From contig CALRJY020000006.1 in NCBI GenBank assembly GCA_943367715.1, positions 124,001 to 188,000 of the forward strand: a stretch of DNA of 64,000 nucleotides, written 5' to 3'. Below are positions 48,604 to 57,104 of this stretch, one piece after another (the first letter of the stretch is position 1; each line of letters opens with the position of its first letter). The position numbers were made by a program, and so were the translations under genes. Source of the stretch: JAEYXS01 sp943367715 (GTDB lineage: Bacteria; Verrucomicrobiota; Verrucomicrobiia; Limisphaerales; JAEYXS01). The notes beneath the pieces are model-generated. The model saw only the letters and a list, made by a program, of their open reading frames with translations, did no database searches and had not been told where the DNA came from.

Positions 48604-50004
48604 ATGAATGCCTTCATCCGCTCCGCTGCCCTGCTCGCTCTCGCCTGTACCACCACCTTCGCCGCCGATTCCTCCTGGCCACAGTTCCGCGGCCCGAATT
48701 GCTCCGGCGTCTCGGACACGGCGCATCCGCCCACGGTGTTCGGGCCGGGCAAGAATGAGTTGTGGAAGGTGACGGTGCCCGGTGGTTCGTCGTCTCCGGT
48801 CGTCTGGGGCGACCGCATTTTCCTGACAGCCTTCGCCGACGGCAAGCTGGAGGTCCAATGCTACGCGCGGAAGGATGGCAAACAGCTCTGGAAACACGCT
48901 GTGCCCGTGGAGAAGCTGGAGGAATTCCACGTCACCGAAGGCAATCCGGCGGCGTCCAGTTGCACAACGGACGGCAAGCACGTAGTGAGTTATTTCGGCA
49001 GTTACGGGCTGATCTGCCATGACCTCAACGGCAAGGAGCTTTGGAAATACCCGTTGCCGATCGCGGAAACGTCCGGTGGTTTTGGCACGGGCAATTCTCC
49101 GACACTGGCGGGCAAGGTCGTGTTGCTGAATCGCGACATGTTGAAGGGATGTTCGTTGCTCGCCGTGGATCTGCAGACGGGTAAGAAATTGTGGGAAACG
49201 CCGCGTCCGGATGTGGGCCCGAGCTTCGGCTCCACGATGGTGTGGAAGAACAACGGCAAGGACGAAGTGGTGATGTCCGGCTCGCTGAAGCTGAAGGCGT
49301 ATGATCTCCAGACGGGCAAGGAGACGTGGTCGGTCAGCGGACTGCCTTCGTTCACCTGCACCACGGCGGTGGAAGGTGACGGCATGATTTTCTTCGCCGG
49401 TTGGGCCCCGGGCAAGGGTGATTCACAGATGCCGACCTTTGCCCAGATGGCCGAGCAGATGGACAAGAATAAAGACAACGCCATCACGCCGGATGAAACC
49501 AAGGGCACTTGGCTCGAGACCTTCTTCCGCGCGCAAGACATCGATGGCAACGGCAAGCTCACCGCGGAAGATGCCGAGGCCATGAAAGCGATCATGTCCA
49601 AGGGCGAGAACGTGCTCATCGGCGTGACGCCGGATGGAAAGATCGCGTGGAAACAAACGCGCGGTCTGCCGTATGTGCCCTCACCCCTGTATTATCAAGG
49701 GAAGGTTTACATCGTGAAAGACGGCGGCATGGCGTCCTGCTATGAAGCCAAGACCGGCAAGCTGGTGTATCAGCAGGAGCGCTTGAATGCGGTGGGTAAT
49801 TATTACGCATCACCGGTCGCGGCGGATGGCAAGATCATCGTGGCATCACTCGATGGCAAGGTGACGGTGTTCGCCGCCGGCGGAGAGGTACCGAAGGTTT
49901 TAAATCAGGTGGACTTCAAGGAACGCATCGCGGCCACTCCTGCACTCGTGGATAAGCATATCTATCTGCGCACAGCTTCGGCGTTATACGCGTTCGGGGA
50001 GTAA
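48604..50004 (+). CDS. exported PQQ-like beta-propeller with embedded EF-hands
   Basis: The 466-residue protein starts with a signal peptide (NAFIRSAALLALACTTTFAA), then a PQQ-like propeller (WPQFRGPNCSGVSDT; LWKVTVPGGSSSPVVWGDRIF; GGFGTGNSPTLAGKVVLLN). Between blades are two calcium-binding EF-hands, DKNKDNAITPDE and DIDGNGKLTAED, in an inserted helical region. This layout (propeller plus EF-hand) is common in Planctomycetes and Verrucomicrobia. It probably binds a ligand or acts as scaffold outside the cell; no catalytic residues are claimed. The gene is intact with a typical start. Confidence 0.88.
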   Translation: MNAFIRSAALLALACTTTFAADSSWPQFRGPNCSGVSDTAHPPTVFGPGKNELWKVTVPGGSSSPVVWGDRIFLTAFADGKLEVQCYARKDGKQLWKHAVPVEKLEEFHVTEGNPAASSCTTDGKHVVSYFGSYGLICHDLNGKELWKYPLPIAETSGGFGTGNSPTLAGKVVLLNRDMLKGCSLLAVDLQTGKKLWETPRPDVGPSFGSTMVWKNNGKDEVVMSGSLKLKAYDLQTGKETWSVSGLPSFTCTTAVEGDGMIFFAGWAPGKGDSQMPTFAQMAEQMDKNKDNAITPDETKGTWLETFFRAQDIDGNGKLTAEDAEAMKAIMSKGENVLIGVTPDGKIAWKQTRGLPYVPSPLYYQGKVYIVKDGGMASCYEAKTGKLVYQQERLNAVGNYYASPVAADGKIIVASLDGKVTVFAAGGEVPKVLNQVDFKERIAATPALVDKHIYLRTASALYAFGE

Positions 50005-50023
50005 GCGCGTAAACCGCTTCGCC

Positions 50024-50740
50024 ATGTCCGCCATCGAACAATATAATCTGACCAGCGCCTCCGGCGAATACACGCGCACGCTCTCCCTCATACCGGGACC
50101 GCAGGATCAGGCGCACGCGCTCTGCGTGTTCCTCGATGCCGAACTCTATCTCGGCAGCATGAACGCCCTCCCCGTCCTCACGGAATTGATGACGAGTGGT
50201 GCGATTCCGCCGATGACCTGTGTGTTCGTCTCGCACGTGAACGCGGAAGCGCGTCATGCCGATTTTCTCTGCAATGATCGCTACACAAAATTCATCGCCG
50301 AAGATGTGGTCGAGTGGGCCCGCGCGCGTAATAAAAATATTCAAGCCAGCGGTAACATCATCTGCGGGCTCAGTCTCAGCGGTTTGGCCGCTGCCTATCT
50401 CGCGCTGAAATATCCCGCCGTGTTCTCCTACGCGCTGTGCCAATCCGCTTCCTTCTGGTGGTTGAAAGACAAGGAATTGAACTGGCCGCAGACGAACGCG
50501 AAGTTCTGGCTGAGCGTCGGTGACAAGGAAACCGCCAAGGGTCTAAGTCACGCCCCGAGCGGATTGCGTCAAGAGATCTCGCAGATCGAAGGTGTGGAAA
50601 ACGCTGTAAAACTATTGAGCGATCTCGGCGGCACCGTGAAGCACAGCATGCATCCGGGCGTTCATTCCACCACGCCTTGGCGTGAAGAATTGACCCCGGC
50701 GTTCAAGTGGTTGGTAGGGCGAGACTCCGTCGACCAGTAG
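50024..50740 (+). CDS. esterase (enterochelin esterase-like fold)
   Basis: The 238-residue alpha/beta hydrolase has the nucleophile elbow GLSLSGLAAAY (Ser117), FLSVGDKET-type core strands (FWLSVGDKE) and a late His in HPGVHSTTPWREEL. It resembles the Fes/IroD-like putative esterases. No signal peptide. The last residues (LVGRDSVDQ) are encoded by a copy of the GTAGGGCGAGACTCCGTCGACC repeat, so the stop was moved by repeat insertion. It begins 20 bp after the PQQ gene. Confidence 0.8.
   Translation: MSAIEQYNLTSASGEYTRTLSLIPGPQDQAHALCVFLDAELYLGSMNALPVLTELMTSGAIPPMTCVFVSHVNAEARHADFLCNDRYTKFIAEDVVEWARARNKNIQASGNIICGLSLSGLAAAYLALKYPAVFSYALCQSASFWWLKDKELNWPQTNAKFWLSVGDKETAKGLSHAPSGLRQEISQIEGVENAVKLLSDLGGTVKHSMHPGVHSTTPWREELTPAFKWLVGRDSVDQ
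50714..50735 (-). repeat. GCTCGACGGAGTCTCGCCCTAC repeat, inverted copy
   Basis: Reverse-complement of the unit at 4139 and 50963. It forms the 3' end of the esterase frame. Confidence 0.75.
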
Positions 50741-50798
50741 CAAACAAGACCACCAACAGCCAAGCAATCAAGCGAGTCGTTAGGTCGGCAAATGTTGT

Positions 50799-50834
50799 CT
50801 CCTTCTCCTTTGGGGAGAAGGTCGGGATGAGGGG
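50799..50834 (+). repeat. interspersed palindromic repeat, diverged copy
   Basis: CTCCTTCTCC TTTG GGGAGAAGG then TCGGGATGAGGGG, a diverged relative of the repeat found in the phage spacers, in the esterase downstream spacer. Confidence 0.65.
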
Positions 50835-50962
50835 AAAGAAACCTCTCCTAAGCAGAAGCAGTCTGGTTTTGTCTTGCGGCTCCTGCCAATAAATACAGGC
50901 GCTTGGGCAACACTTTGAGACGGCGAATCCACCTGCGTAAGTTAATACGCTGAAGCTTGGCA

Positions 50963-50987
50963 TGGGCTCGACAGAGTCTCGCCCTAC
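50963..50987 (+). repeat. GCTCGACAGAGTCTCGCCCTAC repeat, copy 2
   Basis: Matches the unit at 4139-4163 with one base changed. It ends next to the stop codon of the nrdR partner gene. Confidence 0.75.
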
Positions 50988-50991
50988 CGAC

Positions 50992-51573
50992 TCACTTCAC
51001 CACCAGCGCACAATCTCCGCGCGGCTCGCGATGGAGACATTCGCGGAGATACTCCACGATCTGATCATTGAGCTCCTGACAGCGACCGGACCAGCGTCGC
51101 GCGCCCACCAGTTGCTTCACGCAACTGCGCAGACCCGTGAAGCAGATCACGTTCGGCGTCTTCACCATGAGCTGCTCCATCTCCTTGCGCAGGCAGGGAA
51201 AGAAGTTCAGCTCGAAGCCCTTGCCGGACTCGCACGCCAGTTGCCGCAGATCACTCCGCTCAATGTGCCCTTGCTTACCTGTGCCACTCGGTGTGGTTAC
51301 GACGGACGGCTTCGTATCGTGGTTGATGACCAAACCGAACCCTTGGAGCACGTGCTCCAATGCTTCTGAGAACTCGTTCAGCGAGACGTATTCGCGCCCC
51401 TGCTCGTGCTTGAAGTAATGCAGCACAGCAGCGGCGGCGTGACGGATGAGGTCGGGATCGAGGTTGTCTGCCGCGTCGCCGATGAGTTCCACCGTCACCT
51501 GCTCCACGGAGCAGGGAATGGCATCACCATTGGCGAGCTTAAATACCAGGCAGTCGGAATGTAGCTGTATCAT
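50992..51573 (-). CDS. conserved hypothetical protein overlapping nrdR
   Basis: The 193-residue protein begins MIQLHSDCLVFKLANGDAIP and contains YVSLNEFSEALEHVLQGFGL and CLRKEMEQLMVKTPNVICFT. No family name is known to me. ATG 51573 lies inside the 3' end of nrdR (35-base overlap, different frame), so the two are translated together. It may belong to ribonucleotide reductase control or be an accidental neighbour. Confidence 0.55.
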   Translation of the reverse strand: MIQLHSDCLVFKLANGDAIPCSVEQVTVELIGDAADNLDPDLIRHAAAAVLHYFKHEQGREYVSLNEFSEALEHVLQGFGLVINHDTKPSVVTTPSGTGKQGHIERSDLRQLACESGKGFELNFFPCLRKEMEQLMVKTPNVICFTGLRSCVKQLVGARRWSGRCQELNDQIVEYLRECLHREPRGDCALVVK

Positions 51574-52024
51574 GTCGCACCTCCAGTTTTTTAACGGCCT
51601 GCACGAAATCAGTGGCTTCCTGGAAGCCACGATAGACGCTGGCGAAGCGCACGTAGGCGACGTGGTCGAGCTCGCGCAATCCTTCCATCACGCGTTCGCC
51701 CACCGCCATCGACGGCACCTCATGTTCATACTTGTCGGTGATATCCTCGGCGATCCGGTCCACCAAGGCTTCCATTTTTTCCGACGGGACAGCCAGTTTC
51801 CGGCACGCCATCTGGATGCCGGAGAACAACTTATCCCGCGAAAACTCCTCCCGGCGGCCATCATGTTTGATGACCATCAGCCGGGCGCGTTCGATCTCCT
51901 CGTAGGTGGTGAAACGATGTCCGCAGCCAAGGCACTCGCGACGCCGGCGGATGGTGGAGCCCTCGCGGGAGGACCGCGAGTCTATCACCTTATCTTCCTG
52001 TTCGGCGCACTTCGGACAGCGCAT
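51539..52024 (-). CDS. nrdR: transcriptional repressor of ribonucleotide reductase
   Basis: The 161-residue protein is NrdR: a zinc ribbon with Cys3, Cys6, Cys31 and Cys34 (MRCPKC...ECLGCGHRFTTYEE) followed by an ATP-cone domain (MVIKHDGRREEFSRDKLFSGIQMAC; ITDKYEHEVPSMAVGERVMEGLRELDHVAYVRFASVYR). It senses ATP/dATP and represses ribonucleotide reductase genes. ATG 52024 begins the zinc ribbon; the frame is open to 52102. A possible NrdR box lies 57 bp upstream. It overlaps its downstream partner by 35 bases. Confidence 0.95.
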   Translation of the reverse strand: MRCPKCAEQEDKVIDSRSSREGSTIRRRRECLGCGHRFTTYEEIERARLMVIKHDGRREEFSRDKLFSGIQMACRKLAVPSEKMEALVDRIAEDITDKYEHEVPSMAVGERVMEGLRELDHVAYVRFASVYRGFQEATDFVQAVKKLEVRHDTATFRLPGI

Positions 52025-52080
52025 ATAAAGAACACCACTGCTTCTACCACTACTTCTGGATGTGGTGAAGAACAGGTAGC

Positions 52081-52096
52081 ACACCAAATGTTGTGG
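52081..52096. promoter_or_regulatory. possible NrdR box
   Basis: ACACCAAATGTTGTGG matches the NrdR consensus ACACWATATATWGTGT at most positions (both ACAC and GTG arms). It is 57 bp upstream of nrdR, so self-control is possible. A second box at the usual ~31-bp distance is not clear. Confidence 0.35.
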
Positions 52097-52144
52097 CGTC
52101 AACGGTCAAGTCCACGAATTGGACAAAATGTGACAGGTCCCTGA

Positions 52145-52816
52145 TCAGACTACGGGTTCTGCTACCGCCGCACTCCCTTTACGAATAAAATCATTGGGCT
52201 GCTCGCCCGGAATGAATTCAACCCCGGCTTTGCGAAGAAACTCCATAAAGGAAAAGCCAAACGCTTCAGTTCGGATCTTCTTATCCGAGAGCCCGATCAC
52301 GTAAATGTCCTTTTTGGATATTCTCCGGCCGGTCAGCCGTTCTTTTTGCAATCGAACAGGTTCTTCCAGGTCATGTCTCAACCAGACCATCCAATCATTC
52401 ATATCGCGACCCATCCTGCCGGTCGCTTGGCCGGCCGTCCAACCTAACGAGGTAATGTTCTTGCAGGGGATGGTCAGCCGGATAAGGCGGTGTCCGAACA
52501 CGTTATGACCAAAACGGATCGCTCTCTCGCCGGTATCCGTGATCTCAGTTTCCACGAAATCACGGCCCATCATTTCGCCCGCCCAATTCTTCAAGTATTG
52601 GTGCACTCCTCCCTCTTCCCGAACTGAACCGTTGAGCGAGTGGGTGATGAAAATCAGCCAAAGAATGGAAGGTATCACGGCGGTCAGCGTGAACAGGTTC
52701 AACACCGCCAGAACTAAGAACACCACGCTGACCACAGTGAAGATAGAGAACATGACCATCACCGCCCACGATTTCGGGATCTTCATCTCCAGCCTTGCTG
52801 TCGGTTCAGGCATCAT
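52145..52816 (-). CDS. membrane-anchored hypothetical protein
   Basis: The 223-residue protein starts MMPEPTARLEMKIPKSWAVM and has two adjacent membrane segments (VMVMFSIFTVVSVVFLVLAV; LTAVIPSILWLIFITHSL) and a soluble C-terminal domain (EITDTGERAIRFGHNVFGHR, ISKKDIYVIGLSDKKIRTEA). No family recognised. ATG 52816 is favoured; the frame is open to 52900. Confidence 0.55.
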   Translation of the reverse strand: MMPEPTARLEMKIPKSWAVMVMFSIFTVVSVVFLVLAVLNLFTLTAVIPSILWLIFITHSLNGSVREEGGVHQYLKNWAGEMMGRDFVETEITDTGERAIRFGHNVFGHRLIRLTIPCKNITSLGWTAGQATGRMGRDMNDWMVWLRHDLEEPVRLQKERLTGRRISKKDIYVIGLSDKKIRTEAFGFSFMEFLRKAGVEFIPGEQPNDFIRKGSAAVAEPVV

Positions 52817-53008
52817 GCGGGAAAGTGATTCGCGCGCTTGGTGTCCCCATAGTATGCCTTCAACCCAGCAAAAGCGCGAGGAACATCCCACGAGACTCAT
52901 GCCCCTGAGCCGACGCGGTCAATCACCTCGCTTTTCCAATGGGCTCATTCGGCTCTGAGCCCTATGGCCATTGTATCGCATGGCCTTTTCTTGCCATACT
53001 GAAGGTTG

Positions 53009-53737
53009 ATGTATCTGGTACGAGCAATATTGGCCGCGCTGCTCCTGAGCGTTCTGCCTGCCTCTGCTGTCGTACTGGATTGGTCCGCCGTCTCCTGGAC
53101 ACCCGGCTCGCTCAGCCAAAGTTTCGACGTGGATGCGGACGGGCTAAACGATGTGACCGTCGCCTTCAGTGGTGATACCTCGGCCTTCACTGGCGGTTCC
53201 CCGGCGATCTCGACCAGCTATCAAGCATCGTCCACTCTCGGGGCAGACTTGGATTTCTCCAGCACCTCCGGTGCCATCACCATCACCGTCACCTTCATCG
53301 GTTGCCTCGCCGCGGATCTTTCCTTCTCCTTGTATGACATCGATGCGGATCGCAAAGGCAACAGCTCGAACTTCGCCTATCAAGATAGCTTCACTGGATT
53401 TACGGGCCAGGGGGAAAAGGGTTCCGTGACTGCGAGCGTCACCACCGGCAGCCTCGTAACTTACGCCAGCGGTAGCGGGCTCGGCCTCGACGTCTCTCCT
53501 GCTGGCTCCGGCGCGGGTAACGTCAATGCCACCTTCGACCAGCCACTCTACAGCTATCAATTCACCTACGGCAGCTCCAGTAACATCGCGGGGAATAATC
53601 CCGACCCGCAAGATTTCGCCATCACCAGTATCAAGTTCAGAAAAGTGCCTGAAGTAGGCACCTCCACCATGGCCGCCCTCCTGTGCTTCGCCGCCGCCCT
53701 GTTCATGCGGCTTCGGAAACACCTTCGGACGACTTGA
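53009..53737 (+). CDS. exported PEP-CTERM-like protein
   Basis: The 242-residue protein starts with a signal peptide (MYLVRAILAALLLSVLPASA) and ends with the PEP-CTERM plan: VPEVGTSTMAALLCFAAALF followed by MRLRKHLRTT (motif, membrane segment, Arg/Lys tail). The mature part is Ser/Gly/Thr-rich beta sequence. Such proteins are sorted by exosortase to the surface. ATG 53009 is chosen over TTG 53006. Confidence 0.75.
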   Translation: MYLVRAILAALLLSVLPASAVVLDWSAVSWTPGSLSQSFDVDADGLNDVTVAFSGDTSAFTGGSPAISTSYQASSTLGADLDFSSTSGAITITVTFIGCLAADLSFSLYDIDADRKGNSSNFAYQDSFTGFTGQGEKGSVTASVTTGSLVTYASGSGLGLDVSPAGSGAGNVNATFDQPLYSYQFTYGSSSNIAGNNPDPQDFAITSIKFRKVPEVGTSTMAALLCFAAALFMRLRKHLRTT

Positions 53738-53768
53738 CCATCGGCCTCTCGGGTACGATGATAGGCCC

Positions 53769-54989
53769 ATGATCCAACGTCTCCTTTGCCCCCTTGCCTT
53801 GGCCTCTGTGGCCATGGCCAGCAGCCTTTACGCTGCGGATAAGACACCTGCCTTCGAACGCATCCAAGTCACCGACGTCTTCTGGTCCGAAGGCGCTCAC
53901 TACGGCGACTTCAACAAAGACGGCAAGATGGACATCTGCGCCGGTCCTTACTGGTATGCCGGCCCGGACTTCAAGCAACGTAACGAATTCACCAAGCCGC
54001 CCGCGCAAAACTACGACGGCGCCAAGAGCTACTCGGATTATTTCCTGAGCTACTGCTACGATTTCGATAACGACGGCTGGACGGATATCCTCGTCTATTC
54101 CTGGCCCGGCAAGGACACCTCTTGGTATCGCAACCCGCAGAACAAAGGCGGCGAATGGGTGAAGAGCGTCATCTTCGACGTGACCGATGGTGAATCCCCC
54201 GACTTCGCCGATGTCACCGGCGATGGCAAACCAGAGATCATCGCCTTCACCGGCGGCCAGCTTGGCTTCGCCGAGATCGATTGGAAGAACCCCACCGCCA
54301 AGGCGAAGTTCTGGCCCATCTCCACCACCGATGCGAAGAAATATCAGCGCTACTACCACGGCTACGGCTACGGCGATATCAATGGCGATGGCAAGGCCGA
54401 CATGCTCGATAAAGAAGGCTGGTTCGAGCAACCCAACGACTTCCGCCACAGCACCGGCCCGTGGACCCAACACAAGTTCAACTTCGTGCCCGTCGGCATT
54501 CGTGGCGGCGCCCAGATGCTCTGCTACGACGTCAATGGCGACAAGCTCAACGACGTCATCACCAGTTGGGATGCGCACGGTTACGGCCTCGCCTGGTATG
54601 AGCAAGTGCGCGAAGGCGCCCAGATCACGTTCAAGGAACACATCCTCATGAACACGAAGGAAACGGATAATCCGCAGGGTGTGAAGTTCACCCAGCCCCA
54701 CGCCCTCGTCATCGCGGATATGAACGGCGACGGCCTGAAAGACTTCGTCACCGGCAAACGCTTCTGGGCCCACGGCCCGAAAGGCGATGTGGAGACAGAT
54801 GCCCCCACCGTGCTCTATTGGTTCGAGCTGAAACGCAGCGGCAAGACCGCTGAATTCATCCCGCACCTCATCGATGACAACTCCGGCGTCGGCACCCAGA
54901 TCACCGCCGCCGACCTGAACGGCGACAAGAAACTCGACGTGATTTCGAGCAACAAAAAAGGCGTCCACGTGTTTATACAGAAGAAGTAA
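53769..54989 (+). CDS. exported VCBS/FG-GAP repeat protein
   Basis: The 406-residue protein has a signal peptide (IQRLLCPLALASVAMASSLYA) and repeated calcium-binding FG-GAP/VCBS loops: DFNKDGKMDI, DFDNDGWTDI, DVTGDGKPEI, DINGDGKADM, DVNGDKLNDV, DMNGDGLKDF and DLNGDKKLDV. Seven loops fit a seven-bladed propeller. It is a secreted surface or sugar-binding protein, frequent in PVC bacteria. A strong intrinsic terminator follows. Confidence 0.9.
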   Translation: MIQRLLCPLALASVAMASSLYAADKTPAFERIQVTDVFWSEGAHYGDFNKDGKMDICAGPYWYAGPDFKQRNEFTKPPAQNYDGAKSYSDYFLSYCYDFDNDGWTDILVYSWPGKDTSWYRNPQNKGGEWVKSVIFDVTDGESPDFADVTGDGKPEIIAFTGGQLGFAEIDWKNPTAKAKFWPISTTDAKKYQRYYHGYGYGDINGDGKADMLDKEGWFEQPNDFRHSTGPWTQHKFNFVPVGIRGGAQMLCYDVNGDKLNDVITSWDAHGYGLAWYEQVREGAQITFKEHILMNTKETDNPQGVKFTQPHALVIADMNGDGLKDFVTGKRFWAHGPKGDVETDAPTVLYWFELKRSGKTAEFIPHLIDDNSGVGTQITAADLNGDKKLDVISSNKKGVHVFIQKK

Positions 54990-55016
54990 TCGTCAGCCGG
55001 TCTGACACTCTTTCAG

Positions 55017-55049
55017 AAGGGCGATTGAATGACTTCAATCGCCCTTTTT
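55017..55049 (+). terminator. intrinsic terminator
   Basis: AAGGGCGATTGAA and TTCAATCGCCCTT form a 13-bp perfect stem around TGAC, followed by TTT. It separates the VCBS gene from the HEAT-like array. Confidence 0.92.
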
Positions 55050-55069
55050 GCTTTTGGATGGGACAGCAA

Positions 55070-56035
55070 GTGAACATGGAGAACCCTGAACTAAAACCAG
55101 ACAACCAGTCGTCACCTGACCGCAAACGGTCGCGTTCGCTGTCCGGTAAAATAATGCTGCTCGGATTCGTGTGTCTCTGTCTGCTGTTCTGGGCCGTCAA
55201 TGCCGTGCGCCATGCGCGCGAGCCCAAACACCTCGGCAAGACCGCTGCCGAATGGTTTGAAAATGCGAGCGGCTGGCCGGACAACGTCGATGGAAAACGT
55301 TTGATGCAATGGCCCGCTGGCATTGCTATAAAAAATCTGGGCACCAACGCCATCTGGTTTCTCTGGCAGGAACATCTGCGGAAAGACCCGACCGTCGTCA
55401 AGCATGCCTACCGCTACTGGGACATGGCCTTGCGTACTCCGAAGGTGGGTTATACCCGGGAAGAAGTTCGCCAGTGCAAATCATTCCAGTACCTCTGCCT
55501 CTTGGGACCAGACTGCAAAATCCTCCTGCCCGAACTGCTGCCGCGCCTGACGGGAGAGGATCTGGAGGCCGCCCAAGAAACGGCCTATTTCATGGGCTGC
55601 ATCCGTAAAGAACCGGATCTCGTCGTCCCCGCCCTCCTCCAATCCATGATGATGAGCAATCGGACAGAGCGCACCCGCGAATTTCATCTCTACTCCCTGC
55701 AGAAATATGGCCTTCAAGCCAAGTCCGCCGCTGAATTCCTGAGGAAAAGATTGGCCGATACCTCCTTGTCCAAGATCGAAAGGATGAACCTCGCCTGGAC
55801 GATCTTGGCGATCAACGGTCCCGGACCGGAAGCCAAATTTCTGGCGGAGCAATTGCGTCCCGGCATTTATAATAGCGATCTACTAGACCGGCTGGGTGCA
55901 AATGGGCCAACTGCCTTGCCCGCCGTGCCCACCCTGATCCAATACGCCCAAAACGCGACGAACATCAATCACGCGCGCGGAGTGATGGCCATCGTCCGCC
56001 AGATAGACCCAGCCGGAAACCACCCCCTGCCCTAA
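55070..56035 (+). CDS. HEAT-like membrane protein, array member 1
   Basis: The 321-residue protein has a cytosolic N-terminus, one membrane segment (LLGFVCLCLLFWAVNAVRHA) followed by GKTAAEWFENAS, then helical HEAT-like repeats and the C-terminal signature VRQIDPAGNHPLP. INGPGPE appears before the last repeats. GTG 55070 is chosen as start because its paralogues start with GTGAGCACTGG or GTGAACACTGG; ATG 55076 is close by. It is separated from member 2 by 142 bp containing short repeats, while members 2-5 are packed with overlaps. Confidence 0.75.
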   Translation: MNMENPELKPDNQSSPDRKRSRSLSGKIMLLGFVCLCLLFWAVNAVRHAREPKHLGKTAAEWFENASGWPDNVDGKRLMQWPAGIAIKNLGTNAIWFLWQEHLRKDPTVVKHAYRYWDMALRTPKVGYTREEVRQCKSFQYLCLLGPDCKILLPELLPRLTGEDLEAAQETAYFMGCIRKEPDLVVPALLQSMMMSNRTERTREFHLYSLQKYGLQAKSAAEFLRKRLADTSLSKIERMNLAWTILAINGPGPEAKFLAEQLRPGIYNSDLLDRLGANGPTALPAVPTLIQYAQNATNINHARGVMAIVRQIDPAGNHPLP

Positions 56036-56177
56036 GCCCGTGGAGCGCCGAGCTCCAACTCGGCATAAATGTTAAAGCCCAAAAGCTGCCCCTTCGGAAC
56101 CCCTCGCTTTCCCCCTCGCCTCTTCCTGCTCCATCACTTAAGTTCCCTCCACCAGCCACACAGACGCAGAGGAGCCC

Positions 56178-57104
56178 TTGAGCACAGAGCACCATAAAAC
56201 AATTCCCATCCCCTCGCCCGCAAAGCGTCTCACCCGCTCGCGTGTGTTGTTAGGCCTCGTCGGCCTGTGCCTTGTGCTCTGGACCATCAAAGCCATCCAT
56301 CGTTCCACGCAACCTCAGTATCAAGGGAAGACCATCCAGGAATGGTTTGCCCTCTGGCGGAATGATCGCGAGTCCATGGAGAAGCACCCAGAGTTCTTCT
56401 CGACCTTGGACCAGCCCGCCATGGATTTTCTGTGGCAGGAATACACCCGCAAGGATTCCGCAGCGACCACTTGGTTGGTAGGTCAATATCAACGGTTCTT
56501 CAGAGCCAGATATTATGGCACCGATGACCGCCGGTGGACTGCTTACCGGGCCCTGTCGCGTGCCTCGCCAGAAGCCCTCAGTCCGCTCCGCCCCGCCATG
56601 ATATCCGAACTCAAAACCATCGACCCTCGTTACAGTGGTACCCTGGCGAATCTGCTGGCCATGCACCGGGCCCGACCCGAGGAAACGGTCCCCGTCCTGC
56701 TGGAATCACTGCAGATGACCAATCGCGATCTGCTTCACAGGTTTACTCACTATGAAGCTTTGGGCCGGTTTGGACCAGATGCCGCCGCCGCCATTCCCTT
56801 ACTGCAATCATGGTACACCAAAACAAACGTGCACCGACACGAGCGCGGACGGCTCGCCGTGGCCATTGTCCAGATCAACGGACCGGGACCCGAATTGGAT
56901 CACTTCACTAACGGTCTGAAACTGGGAGATTTCACCGCCTCACTTGGAACTGTTTTTGTTTTCAAAGTGATTGGCACCAACGCACGACCAGTTTTGCCAA
57001 TGCTGATCCATCTGGCGCACAGCTTCACCAATCAGGTTGAATCAAACACGGTCATGGAAGTGGTCCGCACCATCGACCCTCAAGGCATCTACCAAAGACC
57101 GTGA
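56178..57104 (+). CDS. HEAT-like membrane protein, array member 2
   Basis: The 308-residue protein begins with TTG (TTGAGCACAGAG, parallel to the GTGAGCACTGG of its paralogues), then KRLTRSRVLLGLVGLCLVLW membrane anchor, YQGKTIQEWFALW, HEAT-like helices (EETVPVLLESLQMTNRDLLH) and QINGPGPELDHFTNGLKLGDF, ending VVRTIDPQGIYQRP. Its C-terminus is closest to that of member 5. Function unknown; a membrane-anchored scaffold facing outside is likely. Its stop overlaps member 3 by 4 bases. Confidence 0.75.
   Translation: MSTEHHKTIPIPSPAKRLTRSRVLLGLVGLCLVLWTIKAIHRSTQPQYQGKTIQEWFALWRNDRESMEKHPEFFSTLDQPAMDFLWQEYTRKDSAATTWLVGQYQRFFRARYYGTDDRRWTAYRALSRASPEALSPLRPAMISELKTIDPRYSGTLANLLAMHRARPEETVPVLLESLQMTNRDLLHRFTHYEALGRFGPDAAAAIPLLQSWYTKTNVHRHERGRLAVAIVQINGPGPELDHFTNGLKLGDFTASLGTVFVFKVIGTNARPVLPMLIHLAHSFTNQVESNTVMEVVRTIDPQGIYQRP

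Noticed and set aside
53703..54968. 421-codon minus-strand frame opposite the VCBS protein
   Set aside because: Repetitive Val/Gly/Asp composition arises as the mirror of the calcium loops; the plus strand has signal peptide and motifs.
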